In this document: positions 5,384 to 12,411 of the stretch, in pieces | Position numbering within the stretch: position 1 is the stretch's first letter | Layout: the number at the start of each line of letters is the position of its first letter | From: CAZPUI01 sp964415525 | GTDB lineage: Bacteria > Acidobacteriota > Holophagae > Holophagales > Holophagaceae | DNA length: 12,411 nucleotides | NCBI GenBank assembly: GCA_964415525.1 | Contig: CAYQAS010000121.1 | Coordinates: 1 to 12,411 of the forward strand | Direction of reading: 5' to 3' | Notes under the pieces: model-generated | Database searches by the model: none | The model's input: the letters and a program-made list of their open reading frames with translations, nothing else | What the model was told of the DNA's origin: nothing | Made by a program: the position numbers and the translations under genes

Positions 5384-6202
5384 TCACCGGAGGAGAGCCA
5401 GCATCTGCTGCTGTGCCTGGTTGGCCTGGCTCAGTGCACTGGTTCCAGACTGATTGAGGATCTGGAATTTCGTCAGGTTCACCACCTCGTCTGCGAGATT
5501 GGCATCCCGGATCTGGCTGTAGGCCGCGGTGAAGTTCTCGACCTGAATGCCCAGAGAGTTGGAGATGGAATTCAGCTGGGACATTCGGGCGCCGATGGTG
5601 GCGCGGGTATTGGAGACGGTGTCCAGCGCGGCGGTAATCAGGCCAGCCGCCGTGGAGGCATTGGCATAGCTCGAGAGGCTGTGGCTCGCGGTATCCAGCC
5701 CGAGGGCCTGGGTGGCGCTGCCGGAAATGGTACCCACCGCGAAGGCGACCTGCGAGAAACCACCCACTGAGATGCTCACCGTGCTGGTGGTGAAGACCGC
5801 AGAGCTGTTGAACTTGGTGCTCTGGCCGATGTCCGCGATGGTGGTGATGATGTTCTGGAACTCGGCGTTCAGGTTGACTCGGTTGGAATCACTGATGGTG
5901 CCGGTCTTGGCCTGTTCCGCCAATTCCGAGGCACGGGACAGGAGGTTGGTCACCTCGTCCAGCACGCCATCGGCTACCTGCAGGTAAGCCAGACCATCGT
6001 TGGCGTTGCGCTTGGCCTGATTGGCCACGCGGATGTCAGCGCCCAGCTTGTTGCTGATGCCCAGACCGGCAGCGTCGTCGGAGGCGCGGTTGATGCGCTT
6101 GCCCGTGGTCAGACGCTCGATGGTCTGCTGCAGTCCGGAGCCGGTGATTCCCAGCTGACGGCTGGCGCCCAGGGCGGAGACGTTGTTCAGGATCGAAGAC
6201 AT
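5384..6202 (-). CDS. fliC: Flagellin (filament subunit)
   Basis: This is the major subunit of the flagellar filament, secreted unfolded and assembled under the FliD cap. At 272 residues it is a short flagellin. The N-terminal D0/D1 helices (about 1-140) contain LTTGKRINRASDDAAGLGIS and AQxRNANDGL-type ANQAKRNANDGLAYLQVADG. A small variable section of roughly 45 residues (about 141-190) is Ser/Thr-rich. The C-terminal D1/D0 (about 190-272) has TIGARMSQLNSISNSL and ends QANQAQQQMLALLR. There is no room for large D2/D3 domains. The Ser/Thr content of the variable section would suit O-glycosylation, and a glycosyltransferase gene lies divergently next door. AAGGAGG stands 5 nt before ATG 6202, one of the best ribosome sites in the window. 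Identification is certain; the symbol could equally be flaA or hag. Confidence 0.97.
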   Translation of the reverse strand: MSSILNNVSALGASRQLGITGSGLQQTIERLTTGKRINRASDDAAGLGISNKLGADIRVANQAKRNANDGLAYLQVADGVLDEVTNLLSRASELAEQAKTGTISDSNRVNLNAEFQNIITTIADIGQSTKFNSSAVFTTSTVSISVGGFSQVAFAVGTISGSATQALGLDTASHSLSSYANASTAAGLITAALDTVSNTRATIGARMSQLNSISNSLGIQVENFTAAYSQIRDANLADEVVNLTKFQILNQSGTSALSQANQAQQQMLALLR

Positions 6203-6276
6203 GGCATCCTCCTTGATGCATGGAGCGGCATCCGTGCCGTCCGTGTTTCTGTGCCAGGGAAGCCCCTGCGAACGTC

Positions 6277-6304
6277 TCTTCGGTCGGTTCCTTCTCCGGC
6301 TTTA
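6277..6304 (-). promoter_or_regulatory. Possible sigma28 flagellar promoter for flagellin
   Basis: On the minus strand TAAAGCCG (6304-6297) is followed after 12 nt by ACCGAAGA (6284-6277), resembling the FliA consensus TAAAGTTT-N11-GCCGATAA. The TAAAG and CCGA cores match, but the spacer is one base longer and the outer positions differ. Position, about 70 nt before the flagellin start, is sensible. Moderate to weak support. Confidence 0.35.
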
Positions 6305-6369
6305 GCAGGAAATTGATGCCGAGTTTCAGGCGGGAGAATCCAAGGTCCGAAAAAGGAAGTGGAGGCCCC

Positions 6370-7680
6370 ATGACATTTCTTTCCCTCGCCCTGATCGTCC
6401 GCAATGAAGCCGCTGTGCTGGAGCCCTGTCTGGCGAGTGCCCGGCCCTTTGTGGACGAAATCGTGGGGGTGGATACAGGCTCTGCGGATGCCACACCCGA
6501 CCTGATCCGGGCCGCCGGCGGCAAGGTTTTTGATTTTCCCTGGATCGACGATTTCTCTGCGGCCCGCAACGCCGCCCTCGACCATTGCACCGGCGATTGG
6601 GTGCTGGTGCTGGATGCCGACGAGGAGCTGGATCCCGAAAGCGGCCCCCTGCTCCGGAGCCTTGCAGAGGTGGGGAAGGCTCCGGCCTACCGACTGGCCA
6701 TCCGGAACTATCTGGACACGGGCATGTTGTCCACCCTGGGGGACCCTCCTGTCGCCAACGACGGGCGCCACGCGCGAGCCGCGGCCTTCAGCCACTACAT
6801 GGTCTTCAATGGGCTGAGGTTCTTTCGGCGGGAGCCCTGGGTGCGCTTCCAGGGGCGCATCCACGAACTGGTGGACGACTGTTTCCGGGATCGAGGGTTG
6901 CCCATCGAGACCTCCAGCGGCCTCATCCATCATTTCGGAAAGACGCTCGCCGGGCGCGAGGAAACGAAACGCACTTACTACCTGGACCTGGCCCGGAAGG
7001 ATGCCGTGGAGCACCCCGGCAGTACCCAGGCCCAGTTCAATCTCCTTCAGCAGGCCCTGATGGCCTGGGATTGGGCGGCGGCGGCGGAGGCGGCGCAGGC
7101 CTATGCCCGCCTCAGTTCGAAGGGACCGTCCCTGGTGCTGTTCGGTGGGGCGGTGGCCCTCCAGTCCCTGGGGCGGGATCAGGAGGCGCTGGCCTGGTTC
7201 GACCGCCTCCTGGCGGCGGAGCCGCACCACGCTGTAGGCCTTACGCGGCGCGCGGTCAGCCTTGCGGTGCTTCAGCGTCCCTCCGAAGCCCGAAAGGCCT
7301 TCGAGGCGGCGCTTTGGGTAGCACCGGACTACACCCTGACCTACGTGAACTATGCGGAGATGGAGGTGGGCCGGAGCGATTGGGCGGCCGCCCGCGACGT
7401 GTTGGAACGTGGCCTTCAGCGCATGCCCCGGGAAGTGCGGCTCTGGGAGGAACTCGTGCGCCTCGGGCTCCAGGAGCAGCGGTTGGAGGTCGCGGTGAAG
7501 GACGCCTGGCGGGCCATCCAGGCCGTGCCCAATGGCGGCAGTGGGCTCTGGCACCGCCTCGTGGCCACGTCCCTCGCACAGATGGGCAAGCCGGATGCTG
7601 CGCGCGCCGTGCTGGGACTGGGGCTCAAGGCCTTTCCGGAAGATCCGGAACTGGGGGGGCTGGCGCAGCGGCTGGCGTGA
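6370..7680 (+). CDS. Family 2 glycosyltransferase with TPR-like C-terminus
   Basis: A 436-residue protein. Residues about 1-200 are a GT-A-fold GT2 domain: LSLALIVRNEAAVLEPCLAS at the N-terminus, DEIVGVDTGSAD (29-40), the FPWIDDFSAARN motif (about 56-67) and LDADEE (81-86), whose D-A-D is the DXD motif binding nucleotide-sugar and metal. From about 205 to 430, Ala/Leu-rich helical pairs look like TPR repeats. This layout resembles the SunS-like GT2-TPR group acting on proteins or cell-surface glycans. The ATG at 6370 has GGAGG 4 nt upstream; the frame is open further upstream (to 6220), but that part lies in the flagellin promoter region and the N-terminal strand motif begins right at this ATG. 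It is divergent from flagellin, suggesting but not proving flagellin glycosylation. Its last 56 nt overlap the convergent gene. Confidence 0.88.
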   Translation: MTFLSLALIVRNEAAVLEPCLASARPFVDEIVGVDTGSADATPDLIRAAGGKVFDFPWIDDFSAARNAALDHCTGDWVLVLDADEELDPESGPLLRSLAEVGKAPAYRLAIRNYLDTGMLSTLGDPPVANDGRHARAAAFSHYMVFNGLRFFRREPWVRFQGRIHELVDDCFRDRGLPIETSSGLIHHFGKTLAGREETKRTYYLDLARKDAVEHPGSTQAQFNLLQQALMAWDWAAAAEAAQAYARLSSKGPSLVLFGGAVALQSLGRDQEALAWFDRLLAAEPHHAVGLTRRAVSLAVLQRPSEARKAFEAALWVAPDYTLTYVNYAEMEVGRSDWAAARDVLERGLQRMPREVRLWEELVRLGLQEQRLEVAVKDAWRAIQAVPNGGSGLWHRLVATSLAQMGKPDAARAVLGLGLKAFPEDPELGGLAQRLA

Positions 7681-8905
7681 GGCTCGCGATGCCCTGATCC
7701 TTGCGGTTGGCTTCCGAGAGGCGCTTCGCCATCTCCTTGAGCATGTCGTGGATGGTCTGGGGATGTTCCCGCATCAGGGCATCCATGTTGCGGTGGTTGA
7801 TCACCACACACTCCGTGGCCGATTCCGCCACGGCGCTGGCCGTGCGGTGCAGGTCCAGCAGGAAAGACATCTCGCCGAAGTATTTGCCCTCGGGAATTCG
7901 GGCGATGGTCTGGCCCCCCCGCTGAATGGCGACTGAGCCCTGGGTGACGAAGTACATCTCCGTGCCGATCTCGCCCTCCTGGAAGAAGGCTTCCCCCGGC
8001 GCTTTGGAGACCACGAACCGCTCCCGGCCGAACACCGGCATGGCGCGCTTTCCGGCCATGAGGCGGCGGATGAAGATCGTGTCCTTGCGGTGCAGCGCGG
8101 CCATCACCTCCGCGCCGAGGAGGAAGACGGCCATGGAGTAGTAGAGCCAGATGATGACGGTGAAGATGCTCTTGAAGCTGCCAAAGGCCTTGCCGTAGCC
8201 GGGGTTGTAGGTCAGGAAGAGGCTGAAGCCGGGACGGAGCACGAACCACAAGGCGGCGGTGACGAGGGCGCCCGCCAGCAGGTGCCGGGGCCTCACCTTG
8301 GGGGTGAGGGCGAAATACAGGCAGAAGAGCAGGACCACCGTGAGGGTGAACGGGATGGTGAAGTCCAGCCAGGTGGGGACCACCAGCAGGGAGCTGAGCT
8401 GCCGGAGGTAGCGCAGGAACACGTCGAGGCCCGCCACCAATGCCAGACCGACGATGAAAGCCACGACCACCAGGAGATCCAGGAGCTTGATCAGCAGGTA
8501 GGAGCGCTTCGGCTGGTTCTTGAAGAGGAAGTTCATGGTGGCCCGCATGGCCGCCACGAGGGGCATCACGGACCAGAGCAGCACGCCGAGGTTCAGGAAC
8601 CCGGAAGCCTTGCTGCGTTTGGCGAGGCTCACGACCTCCGCCATGAGGCTCTCGGAGAACGTGGGAAAGAGTTCCGAGGCGAAGGCCGCGGCCTTCACCA
8701 TGGCCTTCTGGGAGGATCCGATGAGACCCACCAGGGCGTAGGAGAGCAGGAGCAGCGCGGGGAGCAGGGCCAGCGCCGTGTAGAACGCCAGGCTGGAGGC
8801 CTGCCTCAGGTCGTCATTGCGGATGAAGGCAAGCACGGACTCCGAGGCGATGACCCAGACGTTGTGGGCCAGCTCCTTGGGGCGAATGCGTTGCGTGAGC
8901 TTCAC
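7625..8905 (-). CDS. YihY/BrkB-family membrane protein with C-terminal cyclic-nucleotide-binding domain
   Basis: A 426-residue inner-membrane protein. Residues about 20-275 are a YihY/BrkB domain (once misnamed RNase BN) with about six membrane segments (near 40-62, 103-124, 139-160, 182-201, 208-230, 247-269) and the family motif FGSFKSIFTVIIWLYYS...LLGAE. The transport role of this family is unsettled. Residues about 296-395 form a cNMP-binding (CRP/PKA-type) domain; its phosphate cassette FGEMSFLLDLHRTASA keeps Glu345 and Arg354, so nucleotide binding is plausible. The end is Pro/Ala-rich. I chose GTG 8905, 4 nt after the DUF192 stop; an ATG at 8947 is possible but would overlap that gene by 38 nt and add a basic, low-complexity lead with no spaced ribosome site. 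Its 3' end overlaps the convergent glycosyltransferase gene by 56 nt. A cNMP-gated channel or transporter is inferred. Confidence 0.88.
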   Translation of the reverse strand: MKLTQRIRPKELAHNVWVIASESVLAFIRNDDLRQASSLAFYTALALLPALLLLSYALVGLIGSSQKAMVKAAAFASELFPTFSESLMAEVVSLAKRSKASGFLNLGVLLWSVMPLVAAMRATMNFLFKNQPKRSYLLIKLLDLLVVVAFIVGLALVAGLDVFLRYLRQLSSLLVVPTWLDFTIPFTLTVVLLFCLYFALTPKVRPRHLLAGALVTAALWFVLRPGFSLFLTYNPGYGKAFGSFKSIFTVIIWLYYSMAVFLLGAEVMAALHRKDTIFIRRLMAGKRAMPVFGRERFVVSKAPGEAFFQEGEIGTEMYFVTQGSVAIQRGGQTIARIPEGKYFGEMSFLLDLHRTASAVAESATECVVINHRNMDALMREHPQTIHDMLKEMAKRLSEANRKDQGIASLTPAAAPAPPVPDLPERP

Positions 8906-8909
8906 GCGG

Positions 8910-9440
8910 CTACTTCTTGCGCTTGCCGGACTTCTTCGCGGGGGCATCCTTCGCAGGCGACTTGTCCGTGATCTTCAGGCCGCCGACCGCGGTGGTGCCG
9001 TCGACGAACGCGAGGTCCCAGCCGATCCGATCGCCCTTCTTCAGGCCCAGCCGCTTGATGGTGCCGGAGGCGAACTCCACAAAGTGGCGGCTGGTGGCGG
9101 TCCCGCCGTAGTTCGGGCAGTCTTCGCCGCGCATGGGGGAGCAGGGCGGGCAGTGCTCGGCGGTCTCGACGATGGTGCCCTCGGCATCGATCCACACCAC
9201 GTCCAGGCTGATGAGGCAGTTCTTCATCCAGATGGGACGGGGCGCGCTCTCGGAGTAGAGGAAGAACATCGCGCGATCGGGTTTGAAGGTCTGGCGGAAC
9301 ATCAGGCCGCGGGCCTGCTCCTGGGGCGTACGGGCCACCTCGGTCAGGAACTTCTTGCCTTTGGCGAGGACGAGGCCACCGTCAGCACCGGGGGTGGTCT
9401 GGGAGACGCTCAGAAGCAGGGCGGCAAGCAGGTTCAGCAT
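8910..9440 (-). CDS. Exported DUF192 family protein with cysteine cluster
   Basis: A 176-residue protein. The N-terminus MLNLLAALLLSVSQ is a short hydrophobic signal-like segment, so export is likely. DUF192 occupies about residues 28-155: EVARTPQEQARGLMFRQ, the DRAMFFLY strand, WMKNCLISLDVVWID, then FVEFASGTIKRLGLKKGD. The family is common beside secretion and signalling genes, with no settled biochemical role. Between two core strands lies an insertion with a CPPC motif (97-100) and a third Cys (108), plus Cys75 in WMKNC; a disulphide or metal site is possible. The C-terminus is Lys-rich. AGAGG is 7 nt before ATG 9440; an in-frame ATG at 9461 is the alternative. It probably forms a two-gene operon with the YihY-cNMP gene 4 nt downstream. 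Confidence 0.87.
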   Translation of the reverse strand: MLNLLAALLLSVSQTTPGADGGLVLAKGKKFLTEVARTPQEQARGLMFRQTFKPDRAMFFLYSESAPRPIWMKNCLISLDVVWIDAEGTIVETAEHCPPCSPMRGEDCPNYGGTATSRHFVEFASGTIKRLGLKKGDRIGWDLAFVDGTTAVGGLKITDKSPAKDAPAKKSGKRKK

Positions 9441-9490
9441 CGGGATACCTCTGCCGTTCATGTTAGCCGAGCGCCGCGAGGCCGAGGCGG

Positions 9491-9517
9491 TTGGTGCATC
9501 ACATTGCGTGGTATAGT
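9491..9517 (+). promoter_or_regulatory. Extended -10 promoter for the DUF5916 gene
   Basis: TG-G-TATAGT (9509-9517) is an extended -10 element; a poor -35-like TTGGTG lies 15 nt upstream (9491-9496). The expected start near 9524 gives a leader of only about 11 nt containing GAGG (9527-9530), 4 nt before the ATG. Confidence 0.45.
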
Positions 9518-9534
9518 TCCGGCTTCGAGGCACC

Positions 9535-11922
9535 ATGCGTTCCCCCCTGATCCTTCTCTCACTGCTCTCCTGTTCCCTTGCCGCGGGGCGGCCCGACGGG
9601 ATCGAGGCATTCCGGACCGCGGCAATGATCCGTCTGGACGGTCGGCTGGACGAGGAGGCCTGGACCAAGGCGCCTGTGGCGAAGGGTTTCACCAGCCAGT
9701 GGCCGAACTTTGGTGCGCCGGCAACGCTTCCCACCGAAGTGAAGGTTCTCTATGACGACCGATTCCTATACGTGGGCGCGCGGATGCAGCATCCCGGCGA
9801 CCGCGAGGGGGTGGTGCGCCGCCTGCACCGCCGGGACCAGGACAGCGTGTCTGACTGGTTCGGCGTCGTGGTGGACAGCCTGCGCGATCGGCAGACCGCC
9901 TGGTCCTTCATGGTGAATGCCGGCGGCATTCAGCGGGATGTGCTGCACTACGCGGACACCAACCAGGACTCGAGCTGGGATGGCGTCTGGGAAAGCGCGG
10001 TGCAGGTGGATGAGGACGGCTGGACCGCCGAACTGAAGATCCCCCTCGCCCTGATGCGCATCCGGAAAGGCGATGGCCCCCAGACCTGGGGCATCAACTT
10101 CTTCCGCAGCGACCAGGGGCGCTTTCGCGAACGGTCCGCGTGGTCCGTGGCGCCCCGGGGCACGAGCGGTTACGTGAGCCTCTTCCCCGAACTGCGAGGC
10201 ATTGAAGGCGTCATGCCCCAGCCCCGCCGGGAGTGGCTGCCCTACCTGAGCCTGCAGAAGAAGGTGGCTACCGCCCAGCCCTACGATGACCTCGGATTCA
10301 AGCCCCGGGTCGGGCTCGACCTGCACATGAGCGTGAACACCTCCGCCCAGTTCGACGCCACCCTGCGGCCCGACTTCGGTCAGGTGGAAGTGGACGAGGC
10401 GGTGATCAACCTCGGTACCGTGGAGACCTTTTTCCCCGAGAAGCGGCCCTTCTTCCTGGAGGGCATGGAGCTCTTCCAGTTTCCGGAGGCGCAACTCTTC
10501 TACAGCCGCCGCATCGGCAAGGGGCTCAACGCGCCCTCACCCCGCACCGGCGAGACGCTGGTGGATGCGCCCCAGGCGGCGGAAATCCAGGCCGCAGGAA
10601 AATACACCGCCAAGCTCTCCAGTGGCCTCAACCTGGCCTTCCTCGGGGCGAATGTGGCCTCTGCCCGTGTGGAGCTGGACACCCCCTCGGGACACATTTG
10701 GCGGGAGCTGGCCCCCATGACGAATGTCGGCGTGGCGCGCCTCCAACAGCGGCTCGACACCCGCGGTTCCTATGTCGGCGGTTTCGCCACGTGGATGCAT
10801 CAAGCGGGCGGACGGACGGCCACGGTCACCGCTGCGGACGCGGTCTGGAAAGAGCCGGAGCAGGGCTTCAGTGGAACGTTGACCGCCGCTCACAGCGAGA
10901 CGGGCACCCGCGGGAACCAGATCGAGGGGCACCGGGAATACCTGCGTCTAGACAAAGCTTGGCGGGGGGGGTGGTCCGCAAGCCTCAGCAGCAGCAACGC
11001 CAGTCGGTCCTATGATCCCAACGACCTGGGCTACCTCTCCCGGGCGGATCAGCGCACGACCGCCTTTTCCGTGTCCCGAATGCACGACGCCTCCTGGGCG
11101 ATCTTCCGTAACTGGAACTGGAGCCTCAGCCATAGTCAGGCGTGGGATACCACGGGGCGACGCATCAGCCGCGGGGTCTCCGGCAACCTGATGACGGACA
11201 CGCCCTGGTTCTGGGCCATCTGGACCAGCGCGGGTGTGAGCCTTCCGGCCCACGAGGACCGCGAGCTGCGCACCTTCAATGCACCGGTGAAGTCCTACCT
11301 GCTCACCCGGCGGGTGCCGTGGATCAACCTGGGCTTCGACACCGCGGGCAACCGGCCGCTTTACGTGCGGGTCAGCCTGAACCGCGAGTGGCAGGAGGGC
11401 GGGCCCTCCATGGACCTCAGCCTCACCCAGAACATCAAGCTGGGGGACGCCACTGAATTGCAATTGAGCACCGCCAGCACCCATGACGAGGGCGAGCGGA
11501 AGTTCATCACGAGTCAGGCGGGCGTTCCCATCACGGGCCTGCGTCACTACAGCCTCTTCAACCAGACGGTGCGAATCTCCCACGCCTTCGGCCCCAGGTT
11601 CACGCTCCAGGCCTTCAGTCAGTGGCTGGCGGGGAACTGGTCCTACCGGGACCCCAAGGCCTATGTCGACGATGACCACCTCGCGCCCGCCCAGGCCCCA
11701 GGGAAGCTGGCCGCCAGCACCCGGCTCTGGAACGTGAACCTCATCGCCCGATGGGAGTTCCGCCCAGGCAGCGCCGCCTTCGTGGTCTACAGCCACGGCG
11801 CGAACACGGATGCCCTCATCAACACCCGCGGCACCCTGAGCCCCCGGCTGGACCTGCCCATGGTGAGCGCCCTGCCGAGCGACGACACCGTGCAGGTGAA
11901 GGTGAGCTGGCTGTTTCGCTAG
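9535..11922 (+). CDS. CBM9-like domain / DUF5916 outer-membrane-type protein
   Basis: A 795-residue exported protein. Residues 1-17 are a signal peptide; LLSC at 10-13 could be a lipobox, or cleavage could follow SLAAG. Residues about 28-215 match the carbohydrate-binding family 9-like domain: LDGRLDEEAW (34-43), a VKVLYDDRFLYVGARM strand, then SDWFGVVVDS and WTAELKIPLALMR. From about 235 the DUF5916 region follows, with the typical FFPEKRPFFLEGMELF (about 302-317) and FYSRRIG (about 322-328), and then alternating polar/aromatic strands to the end (VKVSWLFR), suggesting an outer-membrane beta barrel. Proteins of this type are frequent in Acidobacteriota and Bacteroidota; the substrate is unknown. 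The ATG at 9535 has GAGG 4 nt upstream and a promoter immediately before. The gene ends one base from the convergent thyX stop. The family call is firm; the function is open. Confidence 0.88.
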   Translation: MRSPLILLSLLSCSLAAGRPDGIEAFRTAAMIRLDGRLDEEAWTKAPVAKGFTSQWPNFGAPATLPTEVKVLYDDRFLYVGARMQHPGDREGVVRRLHRRDQDSVSDWFGVVVDSLRDRQTAWSFMVNAGGIQRDVLHYADTNQDSSWDGVWESAVQVDEDGWTAELKIPLALMRIRKGDGPQTWGINFFRSDQGRFRERSAWSVAPRGTSGYVSLFPELRGIEGVMPQPRREWLPYLSLQKKVATAQPYDDLGFKPRVGLDLHMSVNTSAQFDATLRPDFGQVEVDEAVINLGTVETFFPEKRPFFLEGMELFQFPEAQLFYSRRIGKGLNAPSPRTGETLVDAPQAAEIQAAGKYTAKLSSGLNLAFLGANVASARVELDTPSGHIWRELAPMTNVGVARLQQRLDTRGSYVGGFATWMHQAGGRTATVTAADAVWKEPEQGFSGTLTAAHSETGTRGNQIEGHREYLRLDKAWRGGWSASLSSSNASRSYDPNDLGYLSRADQRTTAFSVSRMHDASWAIFRNWNWSLSHSQAWDTTGRRISRGVSGNLMTDTPWFWAIWTSAGVSLPAHEDRELRTFNAPVKSYLLTRRVPWINLGFDTAGNRPLYVRVSLNREWQEGGPSMDLSLTQNIKLGDATELQLSTASTHDEGERKFITSQAGVPITGLRHYSLFNQTVRISHAFGPRFTLQAFSQWLAGNWSYRDPKAYVDDDHLAPAQAPGKLAASTRLWNVNLIARWEFRPGSAAFVVYSHGANTDALINTRGTLSPRLDLPMVSALPSDDTVQVKVSWLFR

Positions 11923-11923
11923 C

Positions 11924-12411
11924 TCAGGCCTTTTCCGCGGCCATGAGGGCCTGCAGGCTGGCAGGGAAGAGGGGTTCCACCAACTCTCGCACCGCCTGGG
12001 CGTACTGCTGGATCTCCCACTGGGCGTGGCTGTCGAGGCGCAGGTGGAGGAAGTGGGCGACGGCCTGGAGGCTGGCGGTCCAGTAGACCTCGGAGTAGAG
12101 GCCGAGGGGCAGCACGCACCGCGCCTGCTCGCGGCAGACGCCGAGTTCGATCAGCTGTTTGTACTGGGCCACGCTGTTCCGGCAGGCCTGGAGGTAGGTC
12201 TCCATGGCCTTCTCGCGGTTCGCTTCCGCGATCTCACCCTCGGAGCCCTGCTTGTTGATCTTGGCCTGCTGGCGGAAGGTGGCGGGCACGAAGAACTCGT
12301 CCTCCTTGAATTCCACGTAGCGGCCCGAGATCTCGTTGAAGTCCGAGGCGATGCGGTGCTTCATCCACTGCCGGAAGACGAAGATGGGCGCCTTCACGTG
12401 GAAGGTCAGGT
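11924..12411 (-). CDS. thyX: Flavin-dependent thymidylate synthase ThyX, C-terminal part
   Basis: ThyX makes dTMP from dUMP using methylene-tetrahydrofolate, NADPH and FAD. The N-terminus lies beyond base 12411; the visible frame stays open to the edge with LTFHVKAPIFVFRQW, so the GTG at 12397 is internal and not the start. The signature motif RHRxxSxNExSxRY appears as KHRIASDFNEISGRY: the first Arg is Lys and one extra residue sits between Ser and Asn-Glu. The C-terminal part has ARCVLPLGLYSEVYWTASLQAVAHFL and LRLDSHAQWEIQQYA, both family hallmarks with the Arg and AQxEI residues in place. It ends in a short helical tail (VEPLFPASLQALMAAEKA). Convergent with the DUF5916 gene. Identification is secure. 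Confidence 0.93.
   Translation of the reverse strand, partial: LTFHVKAPIFVFRQWMKHRIASDFNEISGRYVEFKEDEFFVPATFRQQAKINKQGSEGEIAEANREKAMETYLQACRNSVAQYKQLIELGVCREQARCVLPLGLYSEVYWTASLQAVAHFLHLRLDSHAQWEIQQYAQAVRELVEPLFPASLQALMAAEKA

Noticed and set aside
6226..6239. Small hairpin (cggca/tgccg) in the flagellin leader
   Set aside because: Only 5 bp, and such stems are common by chance in this composition. Not enough to call a regulatory element.
6242..6261. YTGGCAC-like element on the minus strand upstream of flagellin, suggesting a sigma54 promoter
   Set aside because: The -24-like half is present, but no GC-containing -12 element stands at the right distance. The sigma28-like match is somewhat better.
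6187..7554. Minus-strand open frame of 455 codons
   Set aside because: Antisense shadow of the glycosyltransferase in GC-rich DNA. The plus-strand frame has clear GT2 motifs and a ribosome site.
8090..8971. Plus-strand open frame of 293 codons rich in Glu/Gly/His
   Set aside because: Antisense of the YihY domain, whose membrane segments and family motif are clear on the minus strand.
9441..9480. Promoter for the DUF192 gene (TAACAT as -10)
   Set aside because: No acceptable -35 box at the right spacing; the match alone is too weak.

Overview
The window is GC-rich, densely coded bacterial DNA. Its gene content points to a motile Gram-negative bacterium. The indicators are a polar-type filament cluster (flagellin, FlaG, FliD, FliS), a large DUF5916 outer-membrane-type protein and a flavin-dependent thymidylate synthase (ThyX). 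I would guess Acidobacteriota, Holophaga/Geothrix-like, but this is inference from gene repertoire and composition, not proof.

Region 1 (1-2212, minus strand): an apparent unit read from a well-formed promoter at about 2185-2212. It first encodes a 536-residue protein that joins an indole-3-glycerol-phosphate-synthase-like (TrpC-like) barrel to a long Lys/Ala/Pro histone-H1-like tail, then enolase (cut by the window edge). The barrel has lost several catalytic and phosphate-binding residues. A strong internal ribosome site and ATG sit exactly where the tail begins, so the tail may also be made as a separate 235-residue protein. A palindrome fills the spacer of the upstream promoter.

Region 2 (2098-2645): about 550 bases with no convincing gene. 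It holds the promoter of region 1, several hairpins and the 3' end of the flagellar operon.

Region 3 (2646-6304, minus strand): a flagellar filament operon in the order flagellin, flaG, fliD, fliS and a small fliT-position gene, with good ribosome sites throughout. A long hairpin separates flagellin from flaG, a small hairpin covers the fliD ribosome site, and the last two genes overlap by ATGA. The products are the filament subunit, a filament-associated protein, the cap and export chaperones.

Region 4 (6370-7680, plus strand): a family 2 glycosyltransferase with TPR-like repeats, divergent from flagellin. It is a candidate flagellin or surface glycosyltransferase.

Region 5 (7625-9440, minus strand): an exported DUF192 protein with an unusual cysteine cluster. 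It is followed 4 nt later by a YihY/BrkB-type membrane protein fused to a cyclic-nucleotide-binding domain, whose 3' end overlaps the glycosyltransferase gene tail to tail.

Region 6 (9491-12411): a 795-residue CBM9-like/DUF5916 exported protein on the plus strand with a near-leaderless extended -10 promoter, meeting a partial thyX gene (minus strand) with one base between the stop codons.
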